Shown here one piece after another: positions 26,701 to 34,223 of a stretch of 64,000 nt of DNA. Origin of the DNA: Candidatus Altimarinota bacterium (GTDB taxonomy: Bacteria; Patescibacteriota; Gracilibacteria; UBA4473). Position 1 is the first letter of the stretch, and each line of letters starts with the position of its first letter. The translations under genes were made by a program, and so were the position numbers. The notes under the pieces were generated by a model. The model was not told where the DNA came from. It was given only the letters and a program-made list of their open reading frames with translations, and did not search any database. The stretch lies in the NCBI GenBank assembly GCA_021734395.1, contig JAIPJB010000001.1, positions 232,219 through 296,218 on the forward strand. The letters run 5' to 3'.

Positions 26701-27736
26701 GGGAGCCGAGCGGAGAAAAGCGGAGGACAATGAACGATTCTTGCAGTCTGCTCGCTCCGAGGTCTGTTTGTCATCGGATGAAGCAGTAGGACGTCCAGCA
26801 GATGTAGTGGCGGCAGATCAATATGCTCGACATATTTACAAAATAAATGCCTACCAAGTATTCCCCCTAGACGAGCAAAATAATTTCTATCCCCAAAAAA
26901 CAGTCACCTGGGAAGAAGTATTGCGAGCAGTGCTTGACGCAAATTGTATTCAGCCCATGAGTATGGTGGACTTGAGAAAGACAAGGGTTCCTGAACTACA
27001 GAATATTCCACTCGAAAATACACAAGAAACTCTTCTCCTGTATACCGCTTTTGAAAAAGGAATTATCGGAGCAAATTTTGATCCCAAAAGCACTCCTACA
27101 AGGAAAGAGGTTCTTTTGATTTTAGCGAGTGCTTTCCCGCTAGAAGTGAATGAAAAAGCAACCAATTCTTCATTTGTAGACATCTCTTCCGAAGATCCAT
27201 TAGCCCCTCTTCTTGTGGCGGCAAAAATCAATGATTGGTTTGATGGGTTTGAAGAAAAAACATTTGATCCCCAGCGAGAAATAACGCGCGCAGAATTCTC
27301 AGTTTGGTTTTTAAATGCATTTGAGCACAAAAAGGAAAATATTACACAAAAATCAGCCTTCCAAAAATTTATTGAAAAACTGAGGGGAAAAACAGGAGAG
27401 CAGAAGCAGGCTCGCCCAGGGGTTCGCGTGACAAGTCGACCAGAAGCAGAGTCACATCTCACAGGACGAGCATACCGTGAAAAAATAGCTGAGGAACAAC
27501 AGTATTACCAGCCAACACGCGCCTCTTGGAATCCAATCGATCCGAATACTACCCGGGCTCCCCTGTGGAGAGAGGACAAATCAGACAATGTTCGTCGCCC
27601 AGACAGCAACAAGAGAATTCTTCGAAATATTGAAGAGGCCATCGATCGCATCATGCAGCTCCGGAGAGAAAGCGAGGAGCAATCAAAAGAAGACGATGAT
27701 GTTGGAATGAGTCGTCAAATTTATCGAGGGAATTAA
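20777..27736 (+). CDS. Giant secreted multi-domain surface protein with SLH repeats
   Basis: A 2,319-residue exported protein. A signal peptide (hydrophobic VAVFALGSLFLFGVPAFVFA, about 16-35) is followed by calcium-binding type-3-like repeats (DMDSDGLDDAVDNNN; later DIDGDGILNEDDNNP and DSDGDGMSDQYEL), a beta-propeller-like region (about 190-380), a LamG/concanavalin-like domain (about 420-600), several fibronectin/Ig-like modules (about 830-1550), a carboxypeptidase-regulatory-like module (about 1795-1860) and three degenerate SLH units near 2010-2200 for attachment to the cell wall polymer. The tail is charged. It probably mediates adhesion or polymer binding; no catalytic domain is visible. 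The last four bases overlap the convergent gltX. Confidence 0.85.
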   Translation: MRLLLPFLEKKGKRLVAVFALGSLFLFGVPAFVFAADMDSDGLDDAVDNNNSRSIFTPFLNFPRQLQGIPDENLSVIFRGSGEIETQVRLFEEEEEVCSASVEGDGLSLGKSNAVKWNEKTLFSETVVGQFFYNTENDSISDWRSNSNSSWYAESRDDREDHICDYQLGDGDADPRNGADDRCHQASFPLKALLMITSDTLFIFDGNGGLLWKKIPVSGPTSIAALNGVVYVGTENGLVIFDFVQDSFDTVLTSSTTPAIIHNKIHDLATKTIQGKSYIVLATEGGTSILNATDSAIVSRASSSVTSVSITDQNQVLMGIGSTTLLSPTIDQITSNWTSLDISVLANFSSGLNKVLHENFVVHSSGVSHVERQGALIRNIHHEYATLPLKGEIQGHWVTSLQDRSPKSHTLTNNGEVQILAPDEGAEVKSFVFDGNNYLSSDNQDFDLSGTQLTVGMWIKRPDTGGTGAYQKILNRGDSRETRSYWLSAGDSFFDYPLEEDPYFFGVQTDQGFAAVSVQTPPSPDTWEFIVGTYDGENIKIYRNGSLENTVPHTGNILSNEAEKLYFGYGYENEYFTGNISLPFITEGVYTEEEIEEVYSLSQHWLEENATISLHSNTGLVNDVYCHTSQNICYIATSDGITKLDTSTGLTTAFSQESGIQSLVSTNIGEWECTATLPAGGHTVFTRAYVSTNASDKTSSSRTFYNYEPGATDIDGDGILNEDDNNPFVPLEKPTINNIQETEEASQTYSLSGTGDGGTDQIRTRVAGFVKGETTPRFYAEVSESGQWQTSEEISFEVGDYTLFVRGYIEDNASNIDSEETFLTVESLQSGSPTLNSLPEFSGQRNILLSWGRNIGSDRFQIQTATNQNFTENLLSSDWISDTSYTFQNLSEGQKHYFRVRSKDKNGNQSDFSEAVSTTIDITPPTGQQVSGGGPYVAQSDITFEWNNFTDSGGSGIDHFEVFVDRNSSFSSPLFQSTHFVGTSKVFSGTHGETYFARVKAVDKAGNKSNYVYSSGVMVDVTPPTSFSLHPFQDPAPTGAKTISWTTAGDAESGIQQYEIFKEELKPKTTPEGNTIWEPVTELSSIGTTTNQNFVDENIQDGWFYVYKIVATNKAGAATETDTAQFRVDSDQAHPPAFQNMQHYWNQDEVSLQWSEATDIEDISGYELFLDGESSQSFSGTALEYIDASPKEDGTVYEYKVRATADSQTGTFSEVLKVLMDKSAPQTVSSAEGERGNNDWYVSPVVVTLQAQETGEQLFDVYSSRSGTGFFSGVDQILYNKNETGITPYTGQITIGNNGVTNLAFSATDRAGNQEAEQIQTLKIDTEDPTATFSFGVDIDQANGFFNGDEITFSVASEDSVSGVESVTTYVRFDQNGDGALAGVHDFKFSEEEKSKISHASGASDSGTYTFSRDGKYEFKVVVVDKAGNTSETALKTINVDRTAPSTIDNAPDSGAVSAPYTITLTANDQAVSSGIEGTYYTVDGSPPTIESSSGTKVVLSEEALDENGFFVVKYFSVDGMGNRESAKIATNNPLDSDGDGMSDQYELSATGDSAVSLSPEEDADSDGLTNLEEYQQNTNPLLSDSDADTVGDGGEVSDGTDPNDSQDHRVLLIAPQTGAFPTNTPFTFLAKAPVGKTVSIKSLSGGGIGSGKADSSGRVFIELSLAAGNIHEVIAEFIHQNGQIVTTKDPEGINNFSFDVEVSNNTNPQFLNVSEGTLFAQGFINIQVQARPNAQIELFQIQDGNLVSLSQTQSNEEGIAELGLPTTFVGGKILAVDQDNLLTSEIIQVYRSVTAKGQVLDTEGVPVNNAIVKFIQNDSIHYTTSTDENGNYTNNIPRNTEYLVKIYHRYYKKYEETIVVGEQDPKISPALERITDLHVIQTEEGLERTEGGEKVSRFPGMERGETKQVLEEPTQTYEESLEEVQELQEGREGEVLTHVDSFGREIFGGYQAGRIAVEEFKVQPEVARKITGLLGAERRKAEDNERFLQSARSEVCLSSDEAVGRPADVVAADQYARHIYKINAYQVFPLDEQNNFYPQKTVTWEEVLRAVLDANCIQPMSMVDLRKTRVPELQNIPLENTQETLLLYTAFEKGIIGANFDPKSTPTRKEVLLILASAFPLEVNEKATNSSFVDISSEDPLAPLLVAAKINDWFDGFEEKTFDPQREITRAEFSVWFLNAFEHKKENITQKSAFQKFIEKLRGKTGEQKQARPGVRVTSRPEAESHLTGRAYREKIAEEQQYYQPTRASWNPIDPNTTRAPLWREDKSDNVRRPDSNKRILRNIEEAIDRIMQLRRESEEQSKEDDDVGMSRQIYRGN

Positions 27737-29175
27737 TCTCTGGCTCTTTGTATCCGGCGAAGCGTTTCTGCTTTTCCGATGACTTCAGCGATTTCAAATG
27801 GTCCGGCGGAAACAGCGCGATTTGCCAGAGCAATACGAAAGGGCGATAAAAACTCACCGTTCTTGATCTCCAACGCTTCTATTTTTTTCACTGCTTCTTC
27901 TCGCAGAAAAGAAGCGTTCCATTTTTGTTCTGGGATATTTTGTGCAAAATCTTCAACAGATTCGAGTATTCTTTGAGCGGCCTCCGTTGTTTGTCCTAAT
28001 TTTTCATTCTGCAAGAGGGTTTTTTCGAAGCCGGGATCGTCAAGCAGATAGTCAATTTGAGCAGAAATATCGAGAAGATTTCGTGATTTTTCGCGTGCCA
28101 CTTCAAAAGCTTTTTCGTGCTTTGGAAAAGAATACGATGTGCCGGAAAATTCATTGAAATGATCGATCAATTTTTGAATATTTATTTGTCGTATCCATTT
28201 TGTATTAAACCATTTCATTTTTTCAAAATCATACTGAGCTGCTCCTGGATTTATATTTTCGAGAGAAAAAGCCTGTATGAGATCTTCAAGGAAAAAAAGC
28301 TCTTGCGTTGATTTTGGATTCCAGCCCAAAAAAGCCAGCCCATTAACGACCGCTTCAGGGAGGAACCCTTGCTTCTGAAAATCAGCAATCAAAACACAGG
28401 TTTCAGGATCAACATTTCTTTTTGAAAGCTTTCGTTTTTTTTGATCCAAAACCAGAGGAATATGACCGAATTGAGGGAGAGGGAACCCCAATGCCTGATA
28501 AAGCAGAATTTGTTTCGGAGTATTCGAAATATGATCCTCTCCTCGTAAAACATGTGTGATTCCTTGTGTTGCATCATCTATAACATTTGCCAATAGATAC
28601 AGGACTGATCCGTCTGATCGGGCAACAACAAAATCACCAAGGGTTTCGGTACTGGTTTCGATTGCTCCTCGGATAATGTCTTCAAAAATTATTTTTGCTT
28701 CAGAATTTACCCGAAGACGCCAAACAAAAGGAATTTCTTGTTTTATTTTTTCGCGGGCTTCTTCTTGCGAGATATCCCGATAGGGGGACCAGAATACAAA
28801 ATTTTTCTTTTTTTGAGTGGCCTCTATTCTTTTCTTTTGAATTTCCTCGGGTGGGGTAAAGCAAGGGAATATTTTTTTGGCTTCCCACAGAGTTTCAAGA
28901 TGTTTTTTGTGAACAGAAAGGTTTTCTGTTTGACGATGGAATGCAGAAGCTTCTGATTCAAAATCGATTCCGAGCCATTTGAATCCATTGAGAATTTCTT
29001 TTTCAAATTCTTTTTTTGATCGTTCTTTGTCAGTGTCCTCCCAGCGGAAAACAATTTCTCCTTTTTTTTTCTTGGCAAAAAGATAATTAAACAGCGCCGT
29101 GCGGGCTGTCCCCAAGTGAAGATTGCCTGTGGGAGAGGGGGGCATACGAACGATAATTGTTTTTTCTTTTTCCAT
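27733..29175 (-). CDS. gltX: Glutamate--tRNA ligase
   Basis: A 480-residue class I synthetase. The HIGH-type motif is in PPSPTGNLHLGTARTALFN (about 12-30) and the KMSKS-type motif is KRKLSKRNVD near residue 250. It charges tRNA-Glu; with no GlnRS seen here it may be the non-discriminating form that relies on a GatCAB amidotransferase, which is inference. The start at 29175 follows the upstream pilin stop by three bases, so it ends the pilin operon, and its 3' end overlaps the surface-protein gene. Confidence 0.95.
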   Translation of the reverse strand: MEKEKTIIVRMPPSPTGNLHLGTARTALFNYLFAKKKKGEIVFRWEDTDKERSKKEFEKEILNGFKWLGIDFESEASAFHRQTENLSVHKKHLETLWEAKKIFPCFTPPEEIQKKRIEATQKKKNFVFWSPYRDISQEEAREKIKQEIPFVWRLRVNSEAKIIFEDIIRGAIETSTETLGDFVVARSDGSVLYLLANVIDDATQGITHVLRGEDHISNTPKQILLYQALGFPLPQFGHIPLVLDQKKRKLSKRNVDPETCVLIADFQKQGFLPEAVVNGLAFLGWNPKSTQELFFLEDLIQAFSLENINPGAAQYDFEKMKWFNTKWIRQINIQKLIDHFNEFSGTSYSFPKHEKAFEVAREKSRNLLDISAQIDYLLDDPGFEKTLLQNEKLGQTTEAAQRILESVEDFAQNIPEQKWNASFLREEAVKKIEALEIKNGEFLSPFRIALANRAVSAGPFEIAEVIGKAETLRRIQRARD

Positions 29176-29178
29176 AAT

Positions 29179-30036
29179 TTATTGACGAGTATCTCCAAAA
29201 ACACGAGAGGAGGCGGATGTTTGCAGAATAATATTCGGGATTTCGTCAGCTTCCAAACCGAATTCTTCTGGATTGGACAAAGAAGCTTTCATAACAATAA
29301 AAACATGAGGATGAATTTGTGCCGAATCAATCGCGAAAGCAAGAAAAGGGTCTCGATTTGGGGACGGCTCAAAATGAATTTCATCGATCGTAATCTTGTG
29401 GGGAGAAATTCTGACCCAATCGTGAGCCTTTTGACAGAAATCAAGCGATTCAAAATCTCCCAGCACGGGGTATTTTGTCCCTGTATTAATTTCACAAATT
29501 CCACTTCCCCCGTCATTCCAGAGCGGAGACTCACTCCAAAAATCGGCTTTTCCGTCCTCGTCTGTATCAACAGCGAGTTGCGTTTGTATTTCTATTGTGT
29601 CGTTATTTTTTCTGAGAGCGGTTCGAAGGGTACGACTTCCATTAATAAGGTAGAGCGTTGTCAGAGGGGTAGTATCAGTGTCTTCATCCCAAGCCCGAGT
29701 GCAAGGATCTACGTCTCCAGTGGCAGTAAGCCCCCCCAAATTCCTCAATTCCCCCCCCCCAACATCTTCAAAGAATTGTTCGGGATAGATCCCCCCGCAA
29801 TTTTCTGAAAAAGTCTCATAAAATCGGTCATAATCAATCGTATTATTTCGAGCAATCTGAACAACGCGCTCCATAAGAAAACGAGCTTCTCCGTGGAAAT
29901 CTTGAGAGACGCGAACTTTCTTTTGCGTAAAAAAAACATTCCCTATTGTTCCAAAGGCAGTAGTAATGACAATCCCCGCCATCCCTACGGCGATAAGTAT
30001 TTCCAGAATCGAAAGAGCTTTTCTTTTAGTATTCAT
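29179..30036 (-). CDS. Minor pilin, PilW-like, with poly-G tracts
   Basis: A 285-residue prepilin-like protein starting MNTKRKALSILEILIAVGM (30036). The N-terminal hydrophobic helix with Glu at the +5 position (A, then LSILE) fits a class III signal, with Ala rather than Gly before the cleavage point. The rest is a beta-rich globular head. It overlaps the upstream pilin by 11 bases. The coding strand holds G10 (29760-29751) and G7 (29737-29731) tracts encoding a Gly-rich stretch, which could slip and switch the gene off. Confidence 0.75.
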   Translation of the reverse strand: MNTKRKALSILEILIAVGMAGIVITTAFGTIGNVFFTQKKVRVSQDFHGEARFLMERVVQIARNNTIDYDRFYETFSENCGGIYPEQFFEDVGGGELRNLGGLTATGDVDPCTRAWDEDTDTTPLTTLYLINGSRTLRTALRKNNDTIEIQTQLAVDTDEDGKADFWSESPLWNDGGSGICEINTGTKYPVLGDFESLDFCQKAHDWVRISPHKITIDEIHFEPSPNRDPFLAFAIDSAQIHPHVFIVMKASLSNPEEFGLEADEIPNIILQTSASSRVFGDTRQ

Positions 30037-30703
30037 CGCGAGCATAAAAATCAAATAAATGAGATTCGAGGATAACCTCCCGAACAGTTCTATTTTCCTG
30101 CCATTGAACACGAGAAATTACTCGAAGTTTTTCTTCGGGACAACTTCCGCCAGGACAAACATTTGTAGAAGAAGGAATTAGTTCAAGCTGACGATAAAAA
30201 GGAGTAGGACTATTATCATCAGATTCATAGGTAAGTCGAAATTCATCAGAATTTTCATAAAGCCGAAAATTACTGAAATCTATCAAGTTATCTGACAAAT
30301 CAAGCTCGACAGCTCCGAATATTTCTTCGAGAAAATATCGCTTAAATGTTGGAGAAAAATGAACCCGATAAAATCCATCAACAATATTCCCTGCGCCCCC
30401 TCCTGTGTTGCAATGAGACTGAAGAATATTTGGTTCTCCGCTCAAATCGACAGTTTCTGCGCACAGCCATTTATTTCTTCGGTCTCCAGAATACTGAAGC
30501 CAATTTGTGTCGCGAATATTTCGGACTGCCTCAATCCCTTCTCGGGCAATATTGATCGCTCGGACTCGATTTTCTATATTGATGGTTGTTTTCATTCCTT
30601 GGCTAATCAGACCAAACACGCTGGTCAAAATAATAACCAAAATCGCCGTAGAGACGAGAATTTCCGCAATACTTTCTCCGCGAGATTTTGTTTTCAAAAA
30701 CAT
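30026..30703 (-). CDS. Minor pilin, PilV-like
   Basis: A 225-residue prepilin starting MFLKTKSRGESIAEILVST (30703): Gly at -1, Glu at +5 and a hydrophobic helix to about residue 33. VRAINIAREGIEAVRNIRDTNW is a segment common in PilV-type minor pilins. The Cys-rich CPGGSCPEE near 195 may form a disulfide. It starts four bases after the upstream pilin stop and overlaps the next by 11. Confidence 0.8.
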   Translation of the reverse strand: MFLKTKSRGESIAEILVSTAILVIILTSVFGLISQGMKTTINIENRVRAINIAREGIEAVRNIRDTNWLQYSGDRRNKWLCAETVDLSGEPNILQSHCNTGGGAGNIVDGFYRVHFSPTFKRYFLEEIFGAVELDLSDNLIDFSNFRLYENSDEFRLTYESDDNSPTPFYRQLELIPSSTNVCPGGSCPEEKLRVISRVQWQENRTVREVILESHLFDFYARDEY

Positions 30704-30707
30704 TTTT

Positions 30708-31262
30708 TTAGGGGCAAGGGAAAGAAAGGGCTTCGTCATTTAGGGTTGGGAATCCCGCAACCGAATGAAAACAGAGTGTTTTTTGATCACCAGAAAGGGG
30801 CGCCGAAAAGACCATTCGGAAACTTTTTTGGGCTCCATTGTTTATTTTTGCTTGTGCGGTTTCGGCGGCAAAATGAATTTGAATATTTTCAACAGGAGTT
30901 CCGTCTGCTAATTCTAGGGTGTCAATCACGATGTAGTCGCCGATGTCTTGAGAATAAGTTTCCAAAAGAGTCAGGGGATTGGATTGACTCGCGCATTTGA
31001 GCATCATTTTTCGAGAGGAACTATCCAATTCAAAAATCCACTCTTTGAGCGATTCTTCGTGAAAACATTTTATACTGGCAATAGCATTTGTTCGGGCTTC
31101 ATTCATAATGTTTACTATTTCTCGGGATTCTTCTCGAAAGTTATTTGCACTAAAAACACGGATTAATCCGGGGATTCCTATGGCCGCAATACTTACCACG
31201 ATTCCTATCGTAATCAGTATTTCTAGGATGGAAAAACCCTGTTCTTTGGAACGAATATCCAT
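30708..31262 (-). CDS. GspH/FimT-type pseudopilin
   Basis: A 184-residue prepilin starting MDIRSKEQGFSILEILITIG, an exemplary class III signal (QG before FSILE). The head has a GspH-like pattern (NNFREESREIVNIMNEAR and conserved Cys). It is first in the operon with two more pilins and gltX. The start at 31262 is fixed by a -10 box seven bases upstream. Confidence 0.8.
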   Translation of the reverse strand: MDIRSKEQGFSILEILITIGIVVSIAAIGIPGLIRVFSANNFREESREIVNIMNEARTNAIASIKCFHEESLKEWIFELDSSSRKMMLKCASQSNPLTLLETYSQDIGDYIVIDTLELADGTPVENIQIHFAAETAQAKINNGAQKSFRMVFSAPLSGDQKTLCFHSVAGFPTLNDEALSFPCP

Positions 31263-31269
31263 TGTTCTT

Positions 31270-31297
31270 ATTGTACGGGCAGATGTTTTGCTGGCAA
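31270..31297 (-). promoter_or_regulatory. Promoter of pilin-gltX operon
   Basis: TTGCCA (31297-31292), 16-base spacer, TACAAT (31275-31270), seven bases before ATG 31262: a leaderless arrangement. Confidence 0.65.
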
Positions 31298-31306
31298 GGC
31301 GAACAA

Positions 31307-31334
31307 TTGTCAAAATAAAGTGTCTCTGTACAAT
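31307..31334 (+). promoter_or_regulatory. Promoter of the lepA unit
   Basis: TTGTCA (31307-31312), 16-base spacer, TACAAT (31329-31334), eight bases before ATG 31343 of the small lepA-like ORF. It is back to back with the pilin promoter. Confidence 0.65.
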
Positions 31335-31342
31335 CCGCTCGC

Positions 31343-31444
31343 ATGGAAATCAGAAACTTTTGTATCATTGCTCATATTGATCATCCGCCTCCGCCCAAGC
31401 TTCGGCGGACAGGAGGAGCTTTTTTTACCCTTTTGCCCTTATGA
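31343..31444 (+). CDS. 33-residue ORF copied from the start of lepA
   Basis: The ORF begins MEIRNFCIIAHIDH, a near copy of the LepA N-terminus MKEIRNFCIIAHIDH, then diverges into PPPPKLRRTGGAFFTLLPL. Differences from lepA in the shared codons are synonymous (ATC/ATA, AGA/CGC, AAC/AAT, ATT/ATC). Its TGA overlaps the lepA ATG (ATGA), so it could couple translation into lepA. It may instead be a decayed duplication. Confidence 0.5.
   Translation: MEIRNFCIIAHIDHPPPPKLRRTGGAFFTLLPL
31390..31426 (+). terminator. Terminator-like hairpin inside the lepA leader ORF
   Basis: TCCGCC/GGCGGA with an eight-base loop (31390-31409), then GGAGGAGC and seven T ending 15 bases before lepA. The stem-to-T distance is longer than ideal. 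The GGAGG could also serve as a distant ribosome site. Confidence 0.4.
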
Positions 31445-33243
31445 AAGAAATACGCAATTTTTGTATCATTGCTCATATCGATCATGGGAAATCGACTCTG
31501 GCAGATCGTCTCCTAGAAAAAACAGGGACGGTTACTTCTCGATCTATGAAGGAACAATTATTAGACCGAATGGATTTGGAACGGGAACGAGGCATTACGA
31601 TCAAGCTTCAGCCGGTTCGAATGACTTGGAAAGGAACCCAACTCAATCTGATCGATACCCCAGGACATGTTGATTTTTCTTACGAAGTTTCTCGGAGTCT
31701 CGCAGCCTGCGAAGGAGCGGTTCTCGTTGTTGATGCCACACAAGGGATTCAGGCTCAAACATTGGCGAATGTGTATATGGCATTAGAACAGGGACTAGAA
31801 ATTATCCCAGTTCTCAACAAAATAGACCTTCCGGCGGCGGATCCAGAAAGAAGAAAGAAAGAAATAGTAGCGCTTCTTGGATTTCAGGAAGAAGAAGTTT
31901 TGGAAGTTTCTGCAAAATCAGGAAAGGGAGTTGAAGCTCTTTTGGATGTTCTTATTGAGAAAATACCCTCCCCGTCTCAGAATCAACTTTTTCGAAACAA
32001 TAAATCTCTTTTCCAGGAAGACGAAACGCGAGCTTTAGTTTTTGATTCGAGCTTCGATTCGTATCGAGGAGTTGTTTCCAGTATTCGTGTTTTTCAGGGA
32101 GAAATCAGAAAAGGAGAAAAGCTAAAAATGTTGCGTTCAGATCGAGGAATCGAAGCGTTGGAAGTTGGATTTCTCAATCCAGATTATTCTCCTGTCGAAG
32201 TATTGCACACAGGAGAAGTGGGATATATTGTGACGGGACTCAAGAATGTTGTTGATGCAAAAGTAGGAGAAACACTCTGGAAGGGGAAAGGAAAATCACC
32301 AGCCCCTCTTCCGGGCTACAAAGAAGTAAAACCATTTGTTTTCGCGGGCGTCTATCCGACGAGTGGGGACGATTTTTCTCTTCTCCGGAAAGCCCTCGAA
32401 AAACTGGCACTCAACGATGCCTCCCTTCACTTTGAACCGGAAAACTCCGGAGCTTTGGGGCATGGATTTCGCTGTGGTTTTTTGGGACTCCTTCATTTGG
32501 ACATTGTTCAAGAGCGACTCGAACGGGAATTTGATCTGGACATTCTGGTGACCGCTCCATCGGTCTCCTATGAAATTGTTCAGCAAAACGGAGTGATAAA
32601 AAAAATACAGAATCCCAGCGATCTTCCTGATGCCGGACACTATGAAGCCATTCGTGAGCCCTGGATGAAAATCACGATTCTCTGTCCTTCCCAGTATATT
32701 GGAGGCATTATGCAATTGTGCACCTCCCGACGTGGAGTTTCCAAAAACCTACAATATATTGATCAGGAGCGAGTGGAGATGTTTTTTGAAATTCCTTTAG
32801 CATCAATTATCACTGATTTTTATGATGATCTAAAGTCAATCACTTCTGGGTACGCTTCGCTTTGGTATGAGCCGATTGGTATGAGGGAAGGCAATCTTGT
32901 TCGTTTGGATATTTTGGTTGCGGAAGAAAAAGTGGATGCCCTGAGTCAGATCGCACACAAAGACGAAGCTTTTTATGTCGGAAATGCTTGGTGTGAAAAA
33001 CTCAAAGACATCATCCCCAAAGCCCAGTTTGCGATCCCAATTCAGGCGGCGATCGGCTCTCGAGTAATTGCTCGCAGTACGATTTCGGCTTTGCGAAAGG
33101 ACGTAACAGCAAAGCTGTATGGCGGAGACGTGACCCGAAAAAACAAGCTCCTCAAAAAACAAAAAGAAGGGAAAAAACGACTCAAGCAGTTCGGAAAAAT
33201 CTCGATTCCCCAGGAAGCATTTTTTGCCATGATGAAGAAATAA
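31441..33243 (+). CDS. lepA: Elongation factor 4 (LepA)
   Basis: A 600-residue translational GTPase that back-translocates or remodels stalled ribosomes. G1 AHIDHGKSTLADRL, switch region GITIKLQPV, G3 DTPGHVDFSYEVSRSL, G4 NKIDLP, and the LepA-specific C-terminal domain (KDVTAKLYGGDVTRKNKLLKKQKEGKKR split over about 555-585) are all present. The start codon overlaps the stop of a short ORF that repeats the first 14 codons of lepA. Confidence 0.97.
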   Translation: MKEIRNFCIIAHIDHGKSTLADRLLEKTGTVTSRSMKEQLLDRMDLERERGITIKLQPVRMTWKGTQLNLIDTPGHVDFSYEVSRSLAACEGAVLVVDATQGIQAQTLANVYMALEQGLEIIPVLNKIDLPAADPERRKKEIVALLGFQEEEVLEVSAKSGKGVEALLDVLIEKIPSPSQNQLFRNNKSLFQEDETRALVFDSSFDSYRGVVSSIRVFQGEIRKGEKLKMLRSDRGIEALEVGFLNPDYSPVEVLHTGEVGYIVTGLKNVVDAKVGETLWKGKGKSPAPLPGYKEVKPFVFAGVYPTSGDDFSLLRKALEKLALNDASLHFEPENSGALGHGFRCGFLGLLHLDIVQERLEREFDLDILVTAPSVSYEIVQQNGVIKKIQNPSDLPDAGHYEAIREPWMKITILCPSQYIGGIMQLCTSRRGVSKNLQYIDQERVEMFFEIPLASIITDFYDDLKSITSGYASLWYEPIGMREGNLVRLDILVAEEKVDALSQIAHKDEAFYVGNAWCEKLKDIIPKAQFAIPIQAAIGSRVIARSTISALRKDVTAKLYGGDVTRKNKLLKKQKEGKKRLKQFGKISIPQEAFFAMMKK

Positions 33244-33249
33244 ATTTGA

Positions 33250-33278
33250 TTTACAAATCCCGTCTTTTATGATATAAT
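33250..33278 (+). promoter_or_regulatory. Promoter, leaderless hypothetical gene
   Basis: TTTACA (33250-33255), 17-base spacer, extended TGA-TATAAT (33273-33278), six bases before ATG 33285. Confidence 0.7.
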
Positions 33279-33284
33279 AAAAGG

Positions 33285-34187
33285 ATGGGGTCAAAAAAAG
33301 AATCGGATCAAAAAAATCTCTTTTCTGCAGAACAGTTAGCAGAAATGGAAAAAGCTTCGCACATTGAAGACGAAGTTGCAGAAGAAGGAGAGAGCTTCCA
33401 AGAAGAAAAGGTGCTTGATGGCAAACAAAAAAATCTTTTTGGAGAAGTTGTAGAGACGACAAAGAAAAAAGTACTTATCCCTGTCGAAGTGGTGGAGCAG
33501 CACGAATTAGAAGAGCTCTATGAAGAATGGAAAGAGCTTTTAGAAACAAGCAGGGAAGAAGATGATGATTGGCAAAAAATAGAGAATGCCCGAGAAAAAT
33601 GGGGCGAATATTATAACGATCATGATGATTCTCAGGGAGCCAATGTGGGGATGATTTTTGAGCAGTTCTTACACACGTCTGAAGGAGAAGTCTTGAAGTC
33701 TTCTCTGGGGGTTTATTTTCTGGGGGAATTGGCCGAAAAGAAAGAAATATTCGAAGTTAAAAAAATGAGAAATTTATTTACGGAGATTTTTTTTCCCAAT
33801 CATCAGGAGCAATTAGAAAAGTATAAAATTCGCAATTTTTCAGATTTTCCCCGACAAATCCAAAGGAAGGCGGAAAAAGTAAACGGGGTGCTCTATGAGA
33901 AAAAGAAGAAAAATAGGTCAGAGCGTCCGAAAGGATTTATACTTTCTGCTTTCGAAAAAGATGTACAGACTTTAGAGGAAATTTGGGACGAATATCAGGA
34001 AGCAAAAAACGAAAAAGGATTTTCTTTCGATATGTTTTTGTATGCTCCCGAAAATACTCATTACTTAACAACGCTGCTACAGGAGTTTAATTTTTCGGCG
34101 GAAGAACGGAACGAAAAGAGCCTCAAGAAAAGAATCGACTATCTCAAGGGAATGAGAGATCACCTTCGAAAAACAAAACAGAAATAG
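33285..34187 (+). CDS. Acidic helical protein, unknown
   Basis: A 300-residue soluble, highly charged protein with no signal or membrane segment. The first 100 residues are acidic and probably disordered; residues 100-300 are helical with clusters such as NHQEQLEKYKIRNFSDFPRQ and RIDYLKGMRDHLRKTKQK. I recognise no family. It has its own promoter with TATAAT six bases before the ATG, and the next gene again has its own. Confidence 0.55.
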   Translation: MGSKKESDQKNLFSAEQLAEMEKASHIEDEVAEEGESFQEEKVLDGKQKNLFGEVVETTKKKVLIPVEVVEQHELEELYEEWKELLETSREEDDDWQKIENAREKWGEYYNDHDDSQGANVGMIFEQFLHTSEGEVLKSSLGVYFLGELAEKKEIFEVKKMRNLFTEIFFPNHQEQLEKYKIRNFSDFPRQIQRKAEKVNGVLYEKKKKNRSERPKGFILSAFEKDVQTLEEIWDEYQEAKNEKGFSFDMFLYAPENTHYLTTLLQEFNFSAEERNEKSLKKRIDYLKGMRDHLRKTKQK

Positions 34188-34208
34188 ATTCCCTTTTTGC
34201 TTTTCCTG

Positions 34209-34217
34209 TGGTATAAT
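34209..34217 (+). promoter_or_regulatory. Extended -10 promoter of the MgtC/DUF4010 gene
   Basis: TGG-TATAAT (34209-34217), six bases before ATG 34224. The box lies inside the longer in-frame ORF and rules out its upstream start. Confidence 0.65.
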
Positions 34218-34223
34218 ATCCTG

